From Neoarius graeffei (lineage: Eukaryota > Chordata > Actinopteri > Siluriformes > Ariidae), in the NCBI RefSeq assembly GCF_027579695.1, contig NC_083574.1, positions 44,594,559 to 44,658,558 on the forward strand: a DNA stretch of 64,000 nt, read 5' to 3'. The translations under genes and the position numbers were made by a program. Position 1 is the first letter of the stretch; every line of letters begins with the position of its first letter. Below the pieces are notes generated by a model that saw only the letters and a program-made list of their open reading frames with translations, ran no database searches and was not told the origin of the DNA. This document shows positions 34,673 through 49,774 of this stretch, piece after piece.

Positions 34673-36714
34673 CAGTTAGGTCCATATATATTTGGACACT
34701 GACACAAATTTTGTTTTTTTACCTGTTTACTGAAACATATTCAAGTTATAGTTATATAATGGACGTGGACATAAAGTCCAGACTTTCAACTTTCATTTGA
34801 GGGTATCCACATTAAAATTGGATGAAGGGTTTAGGAGTTTCAGCTCCTTAACATGTGCCACCCTGTTTATAAGGGACCAAAAGTAATTGTACAATTGACT
34901 CCAAGGCTATTTCATGGGCAGGTGTGGGCAATTCCTTCATTATGTCATTCTCAATTAAGCAGATAAAAGGCCTGGAGTTGATTTGAGGTGTGGTGCTTGC
35001 ATTTGGAAGATTTTGCTGTGAAGAAAACATGCGGTCAAAGGAGCTCTCCATGCAGGTGAAACAAGCCATCCTTAAGCTGCGAAAACAGAAAAAACCTATC
35101 CGAGAAATTGCTACAATATTAGGAGTGGCAAAATCTACAGTTTGGTACATCCTGAGAAAGAAAGAAAGCACTGGTGAACTCATCAATGCAAAAAGACCTG
35201 GACGCCTACAGAAGACAACAGTGGTGGATGATCGCAGAATAATTTCCATGGTGAAGAGAAACCCCTTCATAACAGCCAACCAAGTGAACAACACTCTCCA
35301 GAAGGTAGGCGTATAAATATCCAAATCTACCATAAAGAGAAGACTGCATGAAAGTAAATACAGAGGGTTCACTGCATGGTGCAAGCCACTCATAAGCCTC
35401 AAGAATAAAAAGGCTAGATTATTCATTCATTCATTCATTCATTATCTCTAGCCGCTTTATCCTTCTACAGGGTCTCAGGCAAGCTGGAGCCTATCCCAGC
35501 TGACTACGGGCGAAAGGCGGGGTACACCCTGGACAAGTCGCCAGGTCATCACAGGGCTGACACATAGACACAGACAACCATTCACACTCACATTCACACC
35601 TACGGTCAATTTAGAGTCACCAGTTAACCTAACCTGCATGTCTTTGGACTGTGGGGGAAACCGGAGCACCCGGAGGAAACCCATGCAGACACGGGGAGAA
35701 CATGCAAACTCCACACAGAAAGGCCCTCGCCGGCCCCGGGGCTCGAACCCAGGACCTTCTTGCTGTGAGGCGACAGCGCTAACCACTACACCACCGTGCC
35801 GCCCAAGGCTAGATTAGACTTTGCTAAAAAACATCTAAAAAAGCCAGCACGGTTCTGGAAGAACATTCTTTGGACAGATGAAACCAAGATCAACCTCTAC
35901 CAGAATGATGGAAAGAAAAAAGTATGGCGAAGGCGTGGTACAGCTCATGATCCAAAGCATACCACATCATCTGTAAAACATGGCAGAGGCAGTGTGATGG
36001 CTTGGGCATGCATGGCTGCCAGTGGCACTGGGTCACTACTGTTTATTGATGATGTGACACAGGACAGAAGCAGCCGGATGAATTCTGAGGTATTCAGAGA
36101 CATATTGTGTGCTCAAATCCAGCCAAATCCAGACAAACTGATTGGTCGGCATTTCATAATACAGATGGACAATGACCCAAAACATAAAGCCAAAGCAACC
36201 CAGGAGTTTATTAAAGCAAAGAAGTGGAATATTCTTGAATGGCCAAGTCAGTCACCTGATCTCAACCCAATTGAGCATGCATTTCACTTGTTAAAGACTA
36301 AACTTCAGACAGAAAGGCCCACAAACAAACAGCAACTGAAAACCGGTGCAGTAAAGGCCTGGCAGAGCATTAAAAAGGAGGAAACACAGCGTCTGGTGAT
36401 GTCCATGAGTTCAAGACTTCAGGCAGTCATTGCCAACAAAGGGTTTTCAACCAAGTATTAGAAATGAACATTTTATTTACAATTATTTAATTTGTCCAAT
36501 TACTTTTGAGCCCCTGAAATGAAGGGATTGTGTTTAAAAAATGCTTTAGTTCCTCACATTTTTATGCAATCATTTTGTTCAACCCACTGAATTAAAGCTG
36601 AAAGTCTGAACTTTAACTGCATCTGAATTGTTTTATTCAAAATCCATTGTGGTAATGTACAGAACCAAAATTAGAAAAATGTTGTCTCTGTCCAAATATT
36701 TATGGACCTAACTG
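34673..36714 (+). mobile_element. Tc1-like transposon (family Tc1-A), full length with SINE
   Basis: Inverted ends CAGTTAGGTCCATATATA and ...tatggacctaactg, with TA at 34671-34672 and 36715-36716. The transposase starts at 35030 (MRSKELSMQVKQAILKLRK): paired HTH, an in-frame stop at 35314, then after the SINE a DD34E core: WTDETK, QMDNDPKH and SPDLNPIEH, ending at 36461. The stop and the SINE make it inactive. The 5' part of another copy is at 1-615. Confidence 0.95.
35422..35804 (-). mobile_element. V-SINE inserted in the Tc1 transposase
   Basis: Flanked by AAGGCTAGATTA at 35410-35421 and 35805-35816. Removing the SINE and one repeat restores the reading frame ...KARL-DFAKK. It lies between the HTH and catalytic parts. 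Confidence 0.95.
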
Positions 36715-36871
36715 TAATTACATACATGCTCTATTTGTTATTTCATAGTTTTGATGACTTCAGTATTGTTCTACATAGTCACAAATCAGAAAAAAACTAG
36801 GAATGAGTAGGTGTATCCATACCTTTGACTGGTACTGTATATTGTTAAAATTATTTTAAAAGTCAGACAGT

Positions 36872-37059
36872 CGGGGGCGTCGTGGCTCGGGTGGTTGGGG
36901 CGCCGTGCCGTGAATGCGGGCGACCCGGGTTTGATTCCGGCCCGAGGTCATTTCCCGATCCCTTCCCGTCTCTCTCTCTCTCCCGCTCGTTTCCTGTCTC
37001 TGCACTGTCCTATCCAATAAAGGTGCAAAAAGCCCAAAAAAATATCTTTAAAAAAAAAA
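36872..37059 (+). mobile_element. tRNA-derived SINE with poly(A) tail
   Basis: Head gtcgtggctcgggtgg (A box) and gggtttgattcc (B box), a pyrimidine-rich body, tccaataaaggtgc and an A-rich tail. The 14-bp duplication AAAAGTCAGACAGT is at 36858-36871 and 37060-37073. It lacks the V domain, so it is a separate SINE family, and it sits against the start of the next V-SINE. Confidence 0.9.
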
Positions 37060-37072
37060 AAAAGTCAGACAG

Positions 37073-37440
37073 TACGGTGGTGCACTGGTCAGCACTGTTG
37101 CCTCACAGCAAGAAGGTTCTGGATTCAAACCTCAAGGCTGACGAGGGCCTTTCTGTGTGGAGTTTGCATGTTCTCCCCATGCCTGTGTGGGTTTCCTCTG
37201 GGTGCTCCAGTTTCCCCCACAGTCCAAAGACATGTGGATCAGGTCAGCTGGCTACTCTAAATTGCCCATAGATACGAATGTGAGTGTGATGGTTGTTCAT
37301 CTCGGTGTTAGCCCTGCCATAAATTGTTGGCCTGCCCAGGATATACCCCGCCTCTTGCCTGAATTCAGCTGGGATTGATTCCAACTTCTCCTGTAACCCT
37401 GATGGATAAACGGGATAGATAATGGATGAATGGATGATGA
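37073..37440 (+). mobile_element. V-SINE, old copy
   Basis: Diverged head (acggtggtgcactggtcagc), V domain and tail ending in atggatgaatgg. It is partly overlapped at its start by the target duplication of the upstream SINE. Confidence 0.85.
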
Positions 37441-37517
37441 TGATGACGTACTGTATATAGGTGTACATTTGCATGTTCATGTAAAGCTTGGCCAAAAACC
37501 TCAGAACTGTCAATAAC

Positions 37518-38722
37518 CAGAGGTGGACAAAGTACCCAACTTTATTGCTTAAGTCAAAGTACAGATCCCACTGGTCAAATGTTACTCCGATACAAGTGAA
37601 AGTTGTACAGTCAAGTTTTTGAAGTACTTGCTTTTAAAAATACTTAAGTATTAAAAGTACATTTTCTGTCAATGCATTGTTGTATTATTTCCACAACGCT
37701 TACAATACTGAATGCTGTTACCAAAGACAGAAATGTGAATTCACAAAATGAACACATGCTGCACCATCATGGTGGTTTAACGTTAAGCTAGCTAGTCAGT
37801 GAAACTCCACCTGACATGCTAGCAAACTCTTTTCAAATTTGAAATCATATTGGGTAGTCAATGTTACTAGAAAAAAAAATTCTACATTCTGTTTATTTGG
37901 CAAGATTACGCTAAAACATATTTCTGAAAGGACTTCAGATAAGTTAATGTTATTCATGTTAGCGTATCTCCATTTTTACATGCTAACTAACAGTGTCTAA
38001 GTTAACTAGCTATGTGTTAACGTTAGCCGTGGACAAGGCGATGGAAACTTGGCGGGCAAATTCATAGAAAGTCATTTGACTAACCAGACTGCATAGCTAT
38101 TGCAACGTTATCGCTAGCTCTAAAAGCACATAAAATGTCGTGGCAAGTTTTCTCTTGGAATAAAACGTTTATATACCTCAATATACTTCTGCAGGTTGGC
38201 CGGTGAGCTTTTGTAGGCCGTGATGTGGTTTGTTTTAAGCAAACAAAGCAAACATTTAAAACAAAACATATCTTTCAGAAAACTGAAACATGGGTTCTAG
38301 CTATAGCCATGGGTGCGTGCGTTCCCCAGAAGAACTGCCTCCTTCCATTCTGCCATCAACTGATCGTGTTCAAATAATGCTGCTGAGAAATTATTGAACT
38401 TGATTTTATACAGTCTATGGACGTGACGTGACCCTAGTGATTACTGATAGGCTGTATCAGTGTCACCTGCGAAAAAAACAACCACGTTTTAGAAAAGAAA
38501 AGAAAAAACATCCACTTTCAAAGCTGCTTCATAGTAACGAGTAACGAGGACCTTGATAAAAATGTAGTGGAGTAAAAAGTACAATATTTGCCTTTCAAAT
38601 GTAGTGAAGTTAAAGTCATAAGTTTCCAAAAAAAAAATAATACTCAAGTAAAGTACAGATACTCAAAAAGTGTATTTAAGTACAGTACTCAAGTAAATGT
38701 ACTTTGTTACTGTCCACCTCTG
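37518..38722. mobile_element. hAT-G copy 1, 1.2 kb
   Basis: Ends CAGAGGTGGACAAAGTAC and gttactgtccacCTCTG, flanked by TCAATAAC (37510-37517) and TCAGTAAC (38723-38730). Subterminal 'aagtac' repeats occur at both ends. No intact transposase. Copy 2 is at 39987-41237. Confidence 0.9.
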
Positions 38723-38744
38723 TCAGTAACCTATTTACAGTATA

Positions 38745-39121
38745 CAGGGTGTCCCCAAAAAATGTACTCACATTTTGACTCCTCATAACTCATTGGATTT
38801 TTCATTTCTTTTCAGATCAAATTAACCCTAATAATGGCAGAAGTACGATTAAGTTTTGAAGAAAGAAAATTTATCATAAAGTGCTACTGGAAGCACGAAT
38901 GCTTCATGGAAGTGCAAAGACAATTTAGAAGACATTTTCACAAAGATCCACCAATACGACGCATCATTGCTAGCATCCGAGATAAGTTTGAATCAGGTGG
39001 AACTGTACATGACGTCCATAAGGAGTGTTCAGGAACACCACGGTTGTCAATCTTGTTTCTAAGTCAATAAACAATGCATTTATTGTAATTTAAAGACTGG
39101 GTACATTTTTTGGGGACACCC
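38745..39121 (+). mobile_element. mariner-like remnant with HTH ORF
   Basis: Ends CAGGGTGTCCCCAAAAA and tttttggggacaccc with TA at both sides. The ORF at 38834-39070 (78 codons) starts MAEVRLSFEERKFIIKCYW and resembles the HTH leader of DUF4817-type mariner-superfamily transposases; the catalytic part is deleted. It lies 175 bp upstream of the dusp3 start codon. Confidence 0.75.
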
Positions 39122-39296
39122 TATGAAAATACAAGAGGATCTGATACCATCTAGTGGTTAGAGAGGTTCTTTCAGTCCGTGGAATAAAGACGAACTGGAT
39201 AAACAAGCTTCTGAAGCTCTATGCTGGAAAGATGCAAATCCTTCACCATAGACAAGGAGTGTAGTCTATGATACTTCAGGAGATCTGCAGTTGAAC

Positions 39297-41451
<2,155 letters not shown>

Positions 41452-42003
41452 AGCACAGAAGGTAAATCATTTTCAAGGTAATATGGTCCCAAATGTATTT
41501 GCAACAACTGTCACTTGGAACAAGAAAGTACAAGATTTCCTGTTTGTAAAGTGTTTATCTTGTGTAGATCTACATTATAGGTGTGACCTTATAGAAGTAG
41601 AACAGTGCAACAACAGTATGTCTTTAATGCAGCTATTAAAAAACATTATGGTTGTTTGAACTTTATAGAACCTACAGAGGATCATTGTTCTCTGTTGGTT
41701 TGATGCCATCTGGAGTGTTAACACACTCCACATTTAAAGAAATCATTGGTGTGTAAACCAAATTTGAAAATTTTAATTTGGTTTACAGTAGGCCTATGTA
41801 ACATGTTTTGTCTATGTTTAGTGCCACTGTAGTAATTTTCTGGTTTCTAATTGCTGTTTATTTTTAAATTGTTTCACAGTAAAATGCTGGTATACTCTAT
41901 AGGGTACAGAAATGCAATGCCAACCACAGCTGCCACATTTTACCATAAAATACACTGTAAAATTATCTTTAGTGTACACTAATATCATATATTTAATGGT
42001 AAT
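41452..42003. other. dusp3 3' flank
   Basis: Probably 3' UTR of dusp3 in its first part. No clear poly(A) signal chosen. No other gene seen. Confidence 0.4.
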
Positions 42004-42014
42004 ATAATAAAAGC

Positions 42015-42367
42015 CGGGTAGCACGGTGGTGTAGTGGTTAGCACTGTCGCCTCACAGCAAGAAGGTTCTGGGTTCGAGCCCAGTGGCTGACAGGGACATT
42101 TCTGTTGTGGAGTTTGCATGTTCTCCCCGTGTCCGCGTGGGTTTCCTCCGGGTGCTCCGGTTTCCCCACAGTCCAAAGACATGCAGGTTAGGTTAACTGG
42201 TGACTCTAAATTGACCGTAGGTGTGAATGTGAGTGTGAATGGTTGTCTGTCAAGACCTGGCAACTTGTCCAGCGTGTACCCCGCCTCTCACCCATAGTCA
42301 GCTGGGAAAGGCTCCAGCTTGCCCGCAACCCTGTAGGACAGGATAAGCGGCTACAGATAATGGATGG
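42015..42367 (+). mobile_element. V-SINE, intermediate age
   Basis: Complete SINE ending in taatggatgg, with an 11-bp duplication ATAATAAAAGC at 42004-42014 and 42368-42378. Confidence 0.92.
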
Positions 42368-42639
42368 ATAATAAAAGCAAACAGTTTTACAGAATTTGTA
42401 AATGTAAAATGTTTAGCTGTTAATTTTCCAGCAAAAGGCCTTCGATTCAATTCAAGTATTATATTTTAAAAATAAATAAATCAAAATGTGTAAAATATTT
42501 TGGTAAATTAGGAAATGTTGTAGAAAGAAAATGGAAATTGGTTCTCCAAACCCTCCTGAACGCTTCTTCATGCTGCATTTGTTTGTAAGTTTCACCTGTA
42601 AACCAGTAATTTGATTTGGAAAGAGTACACGAAATTGAA

Positions 42640-43858
42640 TTCCTGGGGTGATAATAAATGACAAGATTTGCTGGAAGTCTCACATCAAATACATCTGCAC
42701 TAAAATAGCTAGAAGCATCTCTGTAATGGCCAAAGCAAGACACTACTTAGACAACAAATCACTCCACTTATTGTACTGTTCCTTGGTTTTACCTTACCTA
42801 AATTACTGCATAGAGGTGTGGGGCAATAGTTCATTAGATCCACTACTCAAACTGCAAAAAAGAGCCATCAGAATAATTCATAATGTCGGGTATCTTGAAC
42901 ACACGAATCCTTTATTCTTAAAGTCTAAATTAATAAAATTTAAAGATTTGGTGGAATTCCAAACAGCACAATTTCTTTACAAAGACAGGAATAATTTATT
43001 ACCAAGCCACTTACAGAAAATGTTTCAGGATAGAGAGGGAGGGTATAAGTTAAGGGAAATGTCAAACTTTATGATCCAAAGATGTCGAACTACAATGAAA
43101 AGATTATGTATATCAAATAATGGAGTAAAGCTATGGAACAGACTGAGTGTGGAGCTGAAACAATGTCCAAACATCAAGCAGTTTAAAAACAAATACAAAC
43201 AAATGATTTTTACAAAATACTGGGAGGAAGGGGCTTGAGGGGGAATCTGGATGTTCTCAGGATGGGGCTTGCCACTCTATATTATTTATTATTATTAGTT
43301 GTTGTTATTTTGGTTGTTATTTGTACTATTACTATCAATTAGTATCAGACTGATATATACTGATGTTATTGTTATTTTAGTGGTTATTTCTCATCTCATT
43401 ATCTCTAGCCGCTTTATCCTGTCCTACAGGGTCATGGGCAAGCTGGAGTCTATCCCAGCTGACTACGGGCGAAAGGCGGGGTACACCCTGGACAAGTCGC
43501 CAGGTCATCACAGGGCTGACACATAGACACAGACAACCATTCACACTCACATTCACACCTACGCTCAATTTAGTCACCAGTTAACCTAACCTGCATGTCT
43601 TTGGACTGTGGGGGAAACCGGAGCACCCGGAGGAAACCCACGCGGACACGGGGAGAACATGCAAACTCCGCACAGAAAGGCCCTCGCCGGCCACGGGGCT
43701 CGAACCCAGACCTTCTTGCTGTGAGGCGACACACCACCGTGCCACCTATTTTTATATATATTCTTTTTATTTTATTATTTTTTTCTTTTTGTTTGGTTTT
43801 GTTTTGATTTTACTGTTCACTGTTCACACATGTTTGAAATAAAGATTTCAATTTCAAG
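42640..43858 (+). mobile_element. LINE (jockey group) 3' part, copy 2
   Basis: The ORF at 42648-43238 encodes the C-terminal region after the RT core (ICWKSHIKYICTKIARSISV ... YKDRNNLLPSHLQKMF), collinear with 21285-21847. The 3' tail ends tgtttgaaataaagatttc. A V-SINE is inserted in the 3' UTR. Confidence 0.85.
43389..43748 (-). mobile_element. V-SINE in the LINE 3' UTR
   Basis: Near-complete copy of the young subfamily; the tRNA head has lost about 14 bp around the A box (gaggcgacacaccaccgtg). Clear duplications are not resolved. Confidence 0.85.
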
Positions 43859-45313
43859 ATTTCAATTTCAATAAATTGTAAAACTTCCTGCAATCTCTTG
43901 TAAGAATTCACTTTGAACTCTTCAAAGCAATATTGCACTTTAAAATTCATTTGTTATTGGTTTATTTGGCATTACAGAAACACCGGATTATTAAATGTAC
44001 AGATTTAACAGGTTCAGATTGTTGGCTAAAGTATATTTTATTTGCTTGTGAGAGGTAAACAGTGTAATTACTTCTGAACACCAAGGTGGAAACTGAAGCA
44101 GGATTTTTACACTGTAGATATCTGTGAAACCAGCGAGGAAGACTTATAGTGTGTCATAAGAAAAGACACTGGAGACATGAGTGCTGAACAAGAAGACAAT
44201 TTATTGATTATATACAGTAACAGCAAAAAAAAAAAATCCTACAATATGGCAATTTTTGATTTGATTTGATGATAGTTTATTTTGAACATGTAAACAAACA
44301 ATGAATAAATAAGCAGAAAACAAGAAAAGCAAAACAGCATTTGCAACAAGAACATGTAAAAAGCCACTAAATTAGAAAATAAACCATAAATAATATAGGT
44401 AATAATAATATCAAAACAAAACAAAAATACAAACAAGGATGCACTAAGCAGTTTTGAGTTTACATGTCCGAAAAGGAGTGAGCTGAAGTAAAAACTTAAA
44501 TTCTAAACCTACTGTAAAATAACTGATATATTGATTAGGTTAAGCTGTTATAAACAGTTATTACCTAGCTTTGTTGAATACCTCAATTCTGATTGGTCAA
44601 TTACAATATTCTGCGGTCTGTTATTTCTGTATAACACACCATTGCTATGGACCAGATCATTAGCGGAAGCAATAAATAATTTTTTGTGTAAAATTATTGA
44701 TTTTTTTAGTAAGTAAACATGTAATAAGTGTGATAATGTACAGCAAGCTGATCATTATTGTGAAATAAACCCCTCAGGGTGATTCAAGATCCCTCCGCTT
44801 CATGTCAGGGTCCTGCGTCACCCTAGCGAACTGATACTCAAATCGGATCGGAAGAAGGTTTGCACAGTGGATATAATCTGAGACTAATAATAAATGGATT
44901 TAAAAACGGATTGTTGTTTAACAAATTAATTCTTATAATCATTGACATGACACTGTTTTACGGTTAGGAGATTTTTTTTAATATTTATTGAAAGAGTCTT
45001 GGTTATAAGCAGTCTCAGGATCGGTTACACTTTCAGAACTATAAGCCATTCAACTGTGCTACATTTTGTTCATTGATAAATTAAGCAAATTGCTGTAGTA
45101 TAAGTGGAGTAACACACTCTAGACCGGGGTGGGGGTTAGGAGACGTGCATTAATTTTGTCTGTCGTGTTTTATCCCTTAACCTGAAACTACTTAATCTTT
45201 AAGACTTAATATGTACATATATACATATTTACCGTACATACAGTAAATTCACCACACCTGACCACTAATTTACACAGCCTACACATTATATACATATAAA
45301 TATGATTAGTATA
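43859..45313. other. AT-rich DNA with a LINE tail at about 44251-44475
   Basis: The minus strand at 44251-44475 resembles the 3' end of the LINE family above (catgttcaaaataaac). The rest, including the segment from 44520 to 45120, has no recognised gene. It may include an old MITE (gattggtcaattacaat). Confidence 0.4.
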
Positions 45314-47172
45314 CAATGGTGCTTGAAAGTTTGTGAACCCTTTAGAATTTTCTATATTTCTGCATAAATATGACCTAAAACATCATCAGATTTTCACACA
45401 AGTCCTAAAAGTAGATAAAGAGAACCCAGTCAAACAAATGAGACAAAAATATTATATTTGGTCATTTATTTATTGAGGAAAATGATCCAATATTACATAT
45501 CTGTGAGTGGCAAAAGTATGTGAACCTTTGCTTTCAGTATCTGGTGTGACCCCCTTGTGCAGCAATAACTGCAACTAAACATTTCCGGTAACTGTTGATC
45601 AGTCCTGCACACCGGCTTGGAGGAATTTTAGCCCATTCCTCCGTACAGAACAGCTTCAACTCTGGGATGTTGGTGGGTTTCCTCACATGAACTGCTCGCT
45701 TCAGGTCCTTCCACAACGTTTCAATTGGATTAAGGTCAGGACTTTGACTTGGCCATTCCAAAACATTAACTTTATTCTTCTTTAACCATTCTTTGGTAGA
45801 ACGACTTGTGTGCTTAGGGTCGTTGTCTTGCTGCATGACCCACCTTCTCTTGAGATTCAGTTCATGGACAGATGTCCTGACATTTTCCTTTAGAATTCGC
45901 TGGTATAATTCAGAATTCATTGCTCCATCAATGATGGCAAGCTGTCCTGGCCCAGATGCAGCAAAACAGGCCCAAACCATGATACTCCCACCACCATGTT
46001 TCACAGATGGGATAAGGTTCTTATGTTGGAATGCAGTGTTTTCCTTTCTCCAAACATAACGCTTCTCATTTAAACCAAAAAGTTCTATTTTGGTCTCATC
46101 CATCCACAAAACATTTTTCCAATAGCCTTCTGGCTTGTCCACATGATATTTGGCAAACTGCAGATGAGCAGCAATGTTCTTTTTGGAGAGCAGTGGCTTT
46201 CTCCTTGCAACCCTGCCAAGCACACCATTGTTGTTCAGTGTTCAGTGTTGTTGTTCAGGGTAACATCTCATTATCTCTAGCCGCTTTATCCTGTTCTACA
46301 GGGTCGTAGGCAAGCTGGAGCCTATCCCAGCTGACTACGGGCGAAAGGCGAGGTACACCCTGGACAAGTCGCCAGGTCATCACAGGGCTGACACATAGAC
46401 ACAGACAACCATTCACACTCACATTCACACCTACGGTCAATTTAGAGTCACCAGTTAACCTAACCTGCATGTCTTTGGACTGTGGGGGAAACCAGAGCAC
46501 CCAGAGGAAACCCACGTGGACATGGGGAGAACATGCAAACTCTGCACAGAAAGGCCCTCGCCGGCCACGGGGCTCGAACCCAGAACCTTCTTGCTGTGAG
46601 ACGACAGCGCTAACCACTACACCACCATGCTGCCCCTGTTCAGGGTAACAGTGGTCTTGAATTTCCTCCATTTGTACACAATCTGTCTGACTGTGGATTG
46701 GTGGAGTCCAAACTCTTTAGAGATGGTTTTGTAACCTTTTCCAGCCTGATGAGCATCAACAACGCTTTTTCTGAGGTCCTCAGAAATCTCCTTTGTTCGT
46801 GCCATGATACACTTCCACAAACATGTGTTGTGAAGATCAGACTTTGATAGATCCCTGTTCTTTAAATAAAACAGGGTGCCCACTCACACCTGATCGTCAT
46901 CCCATTGATTGAAAACACCTGACTCTAATTTCACCTTTAAATGAACTGCTAATCCTAGAGGTTCACATACTTTTGCCACTCACAGATATGTAATATCGGA
47001 TCATTTTCCTCAATAAATAAATGACCAAGTATAATATTTTTGTCTCATTTGTTTAACTGGGTTCTCTTGATCTACTTTTAGGACTTGTGTAAAAATCTGA
47101 TGATGTTTTAGGTCATATTTATGCAGAAATATAGAAAATTCTGAAGAGTTCACAAACTTTCAAGCACCATTG
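45314..47172 (-). mobile_element. Tc1-like transposon (family Tc1-B), with SINE and deletion
   Basis: Ends CAATGGTGCTTGAAAGTTTG and the inverse at 47172, with TA at 45312-45313 and 47173-47174. On the minus strand the transposase begins at 46804 (MARTKEISEDLRKSVVDAHQ) and its C-terminal part is 46223-45534, with WMDETK, QQDNDPKH and SPDLNPIET. Compared with 53238-54826, an internal part (end of HTH2 and linker) is deleted, and a V-SINE sits at the junction. Confidence 0.94.
46266..46636 (-). mobile_element. V-SINE inserted in Tc1-B
   Basis: Flanked by TGTTCAGGGTAACA at 46252-46265 and 46637-46650. It was inserted after the internal deletion, since its target spans the altered junction. Confidence 0.94.
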
Positions 47173-47335
47173 TACGTTATATTAATGCATCTTTAATAAA
47201 TACATAACAACCTGTAATAAATAAATACAAAGCATCTGTAACAAATACATAAAAACACGCAAACCATTTATACATTTAACACTAATCGAACATATAAACT
47301 GGCAGACTGAATTTTTTAAACAGTTTGAAGTGCAA

Positions 47336-47431
<96 letters not shown>
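47336..47431. repeat. (TATC)n microsatellite
   Basis: About 24 uninterrupted tetranucleotide units. Confidence 0.98.
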
Positions 47432-47652
47432 TTTAGAAAATTATACCACAAGCTACAATCATAAAACTGTGTGGACTCTAGGGGTTAAATACTTACCATA
47501 AATACTTACCACATATTTTATGATGACTGAAGTAGTGACTATATAGTGGTAACTATGTGGTGATGAATATAAAGTTTTGAAAGTTATAGCTCTCGTACAA
47601 ATATCGGGATTATGCTAGTTGCAATTTGGTTGGGCCTACTAATAAAGTCGTC

Positions 47653-48134
47653 CTAATTCTCCTCGATAGGATTCATACACTGTCTTCTACTAGGACGAAC
47701 TACTTGATCATCATCATCTTCATCCCTCCTCCTCCAGTGTTGGGTGGGAATATTCATAAGGCCTCCAATATATTCCCAACCTGGCACCCAGTCCTCTAAG
47801 TCAATGTCGATGAGAGGAAGGAATGTAGCAGTAATAGTAGGGGATGGGCTTCTGAAAAGGGCTTCTTCATTTGCTTCTTCTTCGAAGAGATGAAATGGCA
47901 TTTCTAAAGGGGATGCACTCCTTAAAGGGGCTTCTTCATCATTTTCTTCTTCTGTGTTATAAAGGGGCATTCTTAACAGGGATAGGCTCCTCGAAGGAAT
48001 GACCTGCTCATCCTCCTCATGCCAAAAAACAGCGGTGTGATCTACGGGGTCATCCTCACAGACACTATCCTCAGTGTTGTGAGACAGCCCGTTGACAAGA
48101 AGAATGATGACCGGCACCGGCTCTCTCCAGCTTT
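47653..48134 (-). CDS. Possible terminal exon of an unknown acidic protein
   Basis: Minus-strand frame open from 48228 to 47653. A splice acceptor, cttttccacacag-like, predicts an exon start at 48134, giving ESWREPVPVIILLVNGLS at the left. The protein then has two internal repeats of the form RS-S-L--MP followed by EEE--EEA (around LSLLRMPLYNTEEE and ASPLEMPFHLFEEE), a third partial RSPSPT, a hydrophobic-acidic block ending in DWVPGWEYIGGL, and a basic/acidic tail ending PIEEN. I do not recognise the family. Open length, biased composition and internal repeats favour real coding sequence, but no upstream exon was identified. Confidence 0.35.
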
Positions 48135-48365
48135 CTGTGTGGAAAGAGATGAACAGACAGTGAGACACATCTCTCAAAGGAATCAGAAAGCTTTTTGTTT
48201 CACACCTTTCGTCTGCTTTGCACCACAAATAATCCTCACTCTAAATAGTCCTTTGAATAAAACGTATTTAAACAAGTTACCTCTAAATTACTGTAAATAT
48301 AATGGTGCTTACGTCCTCAGTTTTTACATTAGAGCTGCATGATTAGGTGTTAGATAGAGAAGTTA

Positions 48366-48510
48366 CACTCTCAGAAAATAAAGTACATTATTGTAACTTT
48401 AGGGGTAGAACGGCTTGTCACTGGTACAGGACCCTCTAAAGTACTTATCTGTATACTTTATATGCTGCTTGGGACCATATATGTACCTTTTTGGCCCTAA
48501 AAAGCTGCAC
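48366..48510. mobile_element. Fragment of the cactctcagaaaataaag TIR element
   Basis: Homologous to the left half of 15379-15522, including taaagtac and cccctaaag-type motifs. The right end is absent. Confidence 0.6.
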
Positions 48511-49016
48511 ATAGTGGGTCAACTGCACTTCAGAGACAGAACTACGCTATATTTGTTGGCGAGATCTCGCGAGATTATCATTCTTATGTATATCTGGAGA
48601 GCGCGTGAGAAAAACACATCGCATTAAATAGCTTCAAATCTCCAAAATATCCACAAAAAAAGTTTATTCGTGGTTTTTTTATGTTAATATCTAATGTTAA
48701 TCCAGACAGATATGCGCAAAGTAGTTTCCGATGTTACTGTCACTAAAGTGCAAACTACCTAAACTACACAAATATCTCAGAAACATGTTACCTATAAAAC
48801 TTTAGACAACTTTTCTGGCAAGTGGCGGACTTCAGGCTCATTATCATGTTAGTAAACCGATCAGCCAAACAAGAACGAACACATCGCTTTGACCAAAACC
48901 TTGTTAATGCTGTTAATTATATTCCTGACTGAGTTCCTGCCTTTTTAATGGTGTTTTGACCCTTTTTTTTGTAATAACATGGTGTTTAAAACACTTGTTT
49001 CTTAACTGACAATGAG
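48511..49016. other. No gene recognised
   Basis: AT-rich sequence with no convincing exon or element boundary. Confidence 0.4.
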
Positions 49017-49074
49017 AAAACTCACCGTCCCAGAACTCACCGTCCCAGAACTCGTCCAGTCCGCTCCATTCAGG

Positions 49075-49770
49075 CTGAGGGGCTTCATCACGGGACTGCT
49101 GAGGGGCTTCATCACGGGACTGCTAAGGGGCTTCATCACGGGACTGCTAAGGGGCTTCATCACGGGACTGCTGAGGGGCTTCATCACGGGACTGCTGAGG
49201 GGCTTCATCACGGGACTGCTGAGGGGCTTCATCACGGGACTGCTGAGGGGCTTCATCACGGGACTGCTGAGGGGCTTCATCACGGGACTGCTGAGGGGCT
49301 TCATCACGGGACTGCTGAGGGGCTTCATCACGGGACTGCTGAGGGGCTTCATCACGGGACTGCTGAGGGGCTTCATCACGGGACTGCTGAGGGGCTTCAT
49401 CACGGGACTGCTGAGGGGCTTCATCACGGGACTGCTGAGGGGCTTCATCACGGGACTGCTGAGGGGCTTCATCACGGGACTGCTGAGGGGCTTCATCACG
49501 GGACTGCTGAGGGGCTTCATCACGGGACTGCTGAGGGGCTTCATCACGGGACTGCTGAGGGGCTTCGTCACGGGACTGCTGAGGGGCTTCGTCACGGGAC
49601 TGCTGAGGGGCTTCGTCACGGGACTGCTGAGGGGCTTCGTCACGGGACTGCTGAGGGGCTTCGTCACGGGACTGCTGAGGGGCTTCGTCACGGGACTGCT
49701 GAGGGGCTTCGTCATGGGACTGCTGAGGGACTTCATCACGGGACTGCTGAGGGGCTTCATCACGGGACTG
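49075..49770. repeat. 24-bp minisatellite, 29 units
   Basis: Exactly 29 tandem copies of ctgaggggcttcatcacggg + actg. Most units differ by one base or none; a block of seven neighbouring units carries ATC-to-GTC, and two units carry other changes. Because 24 is a multiple of 3, frames are open on both strands (RGFITGLL on +, SSPVMKPL on -). Confidence 0.98.
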
Positions 49771-49774
49771 CTGT

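Noticed and set aside
39291-39296. Upstream TTG as the dusp3 start
   Set aside because: The ATG at 39297 two codons later gives the family N-terminus; no reason for a non-ATG start.
49075-49770. CRISPR-like array
   Set aside because: Units are directly contiguous with no spacers, in a eukaryotic genome; it is a minisatellite.
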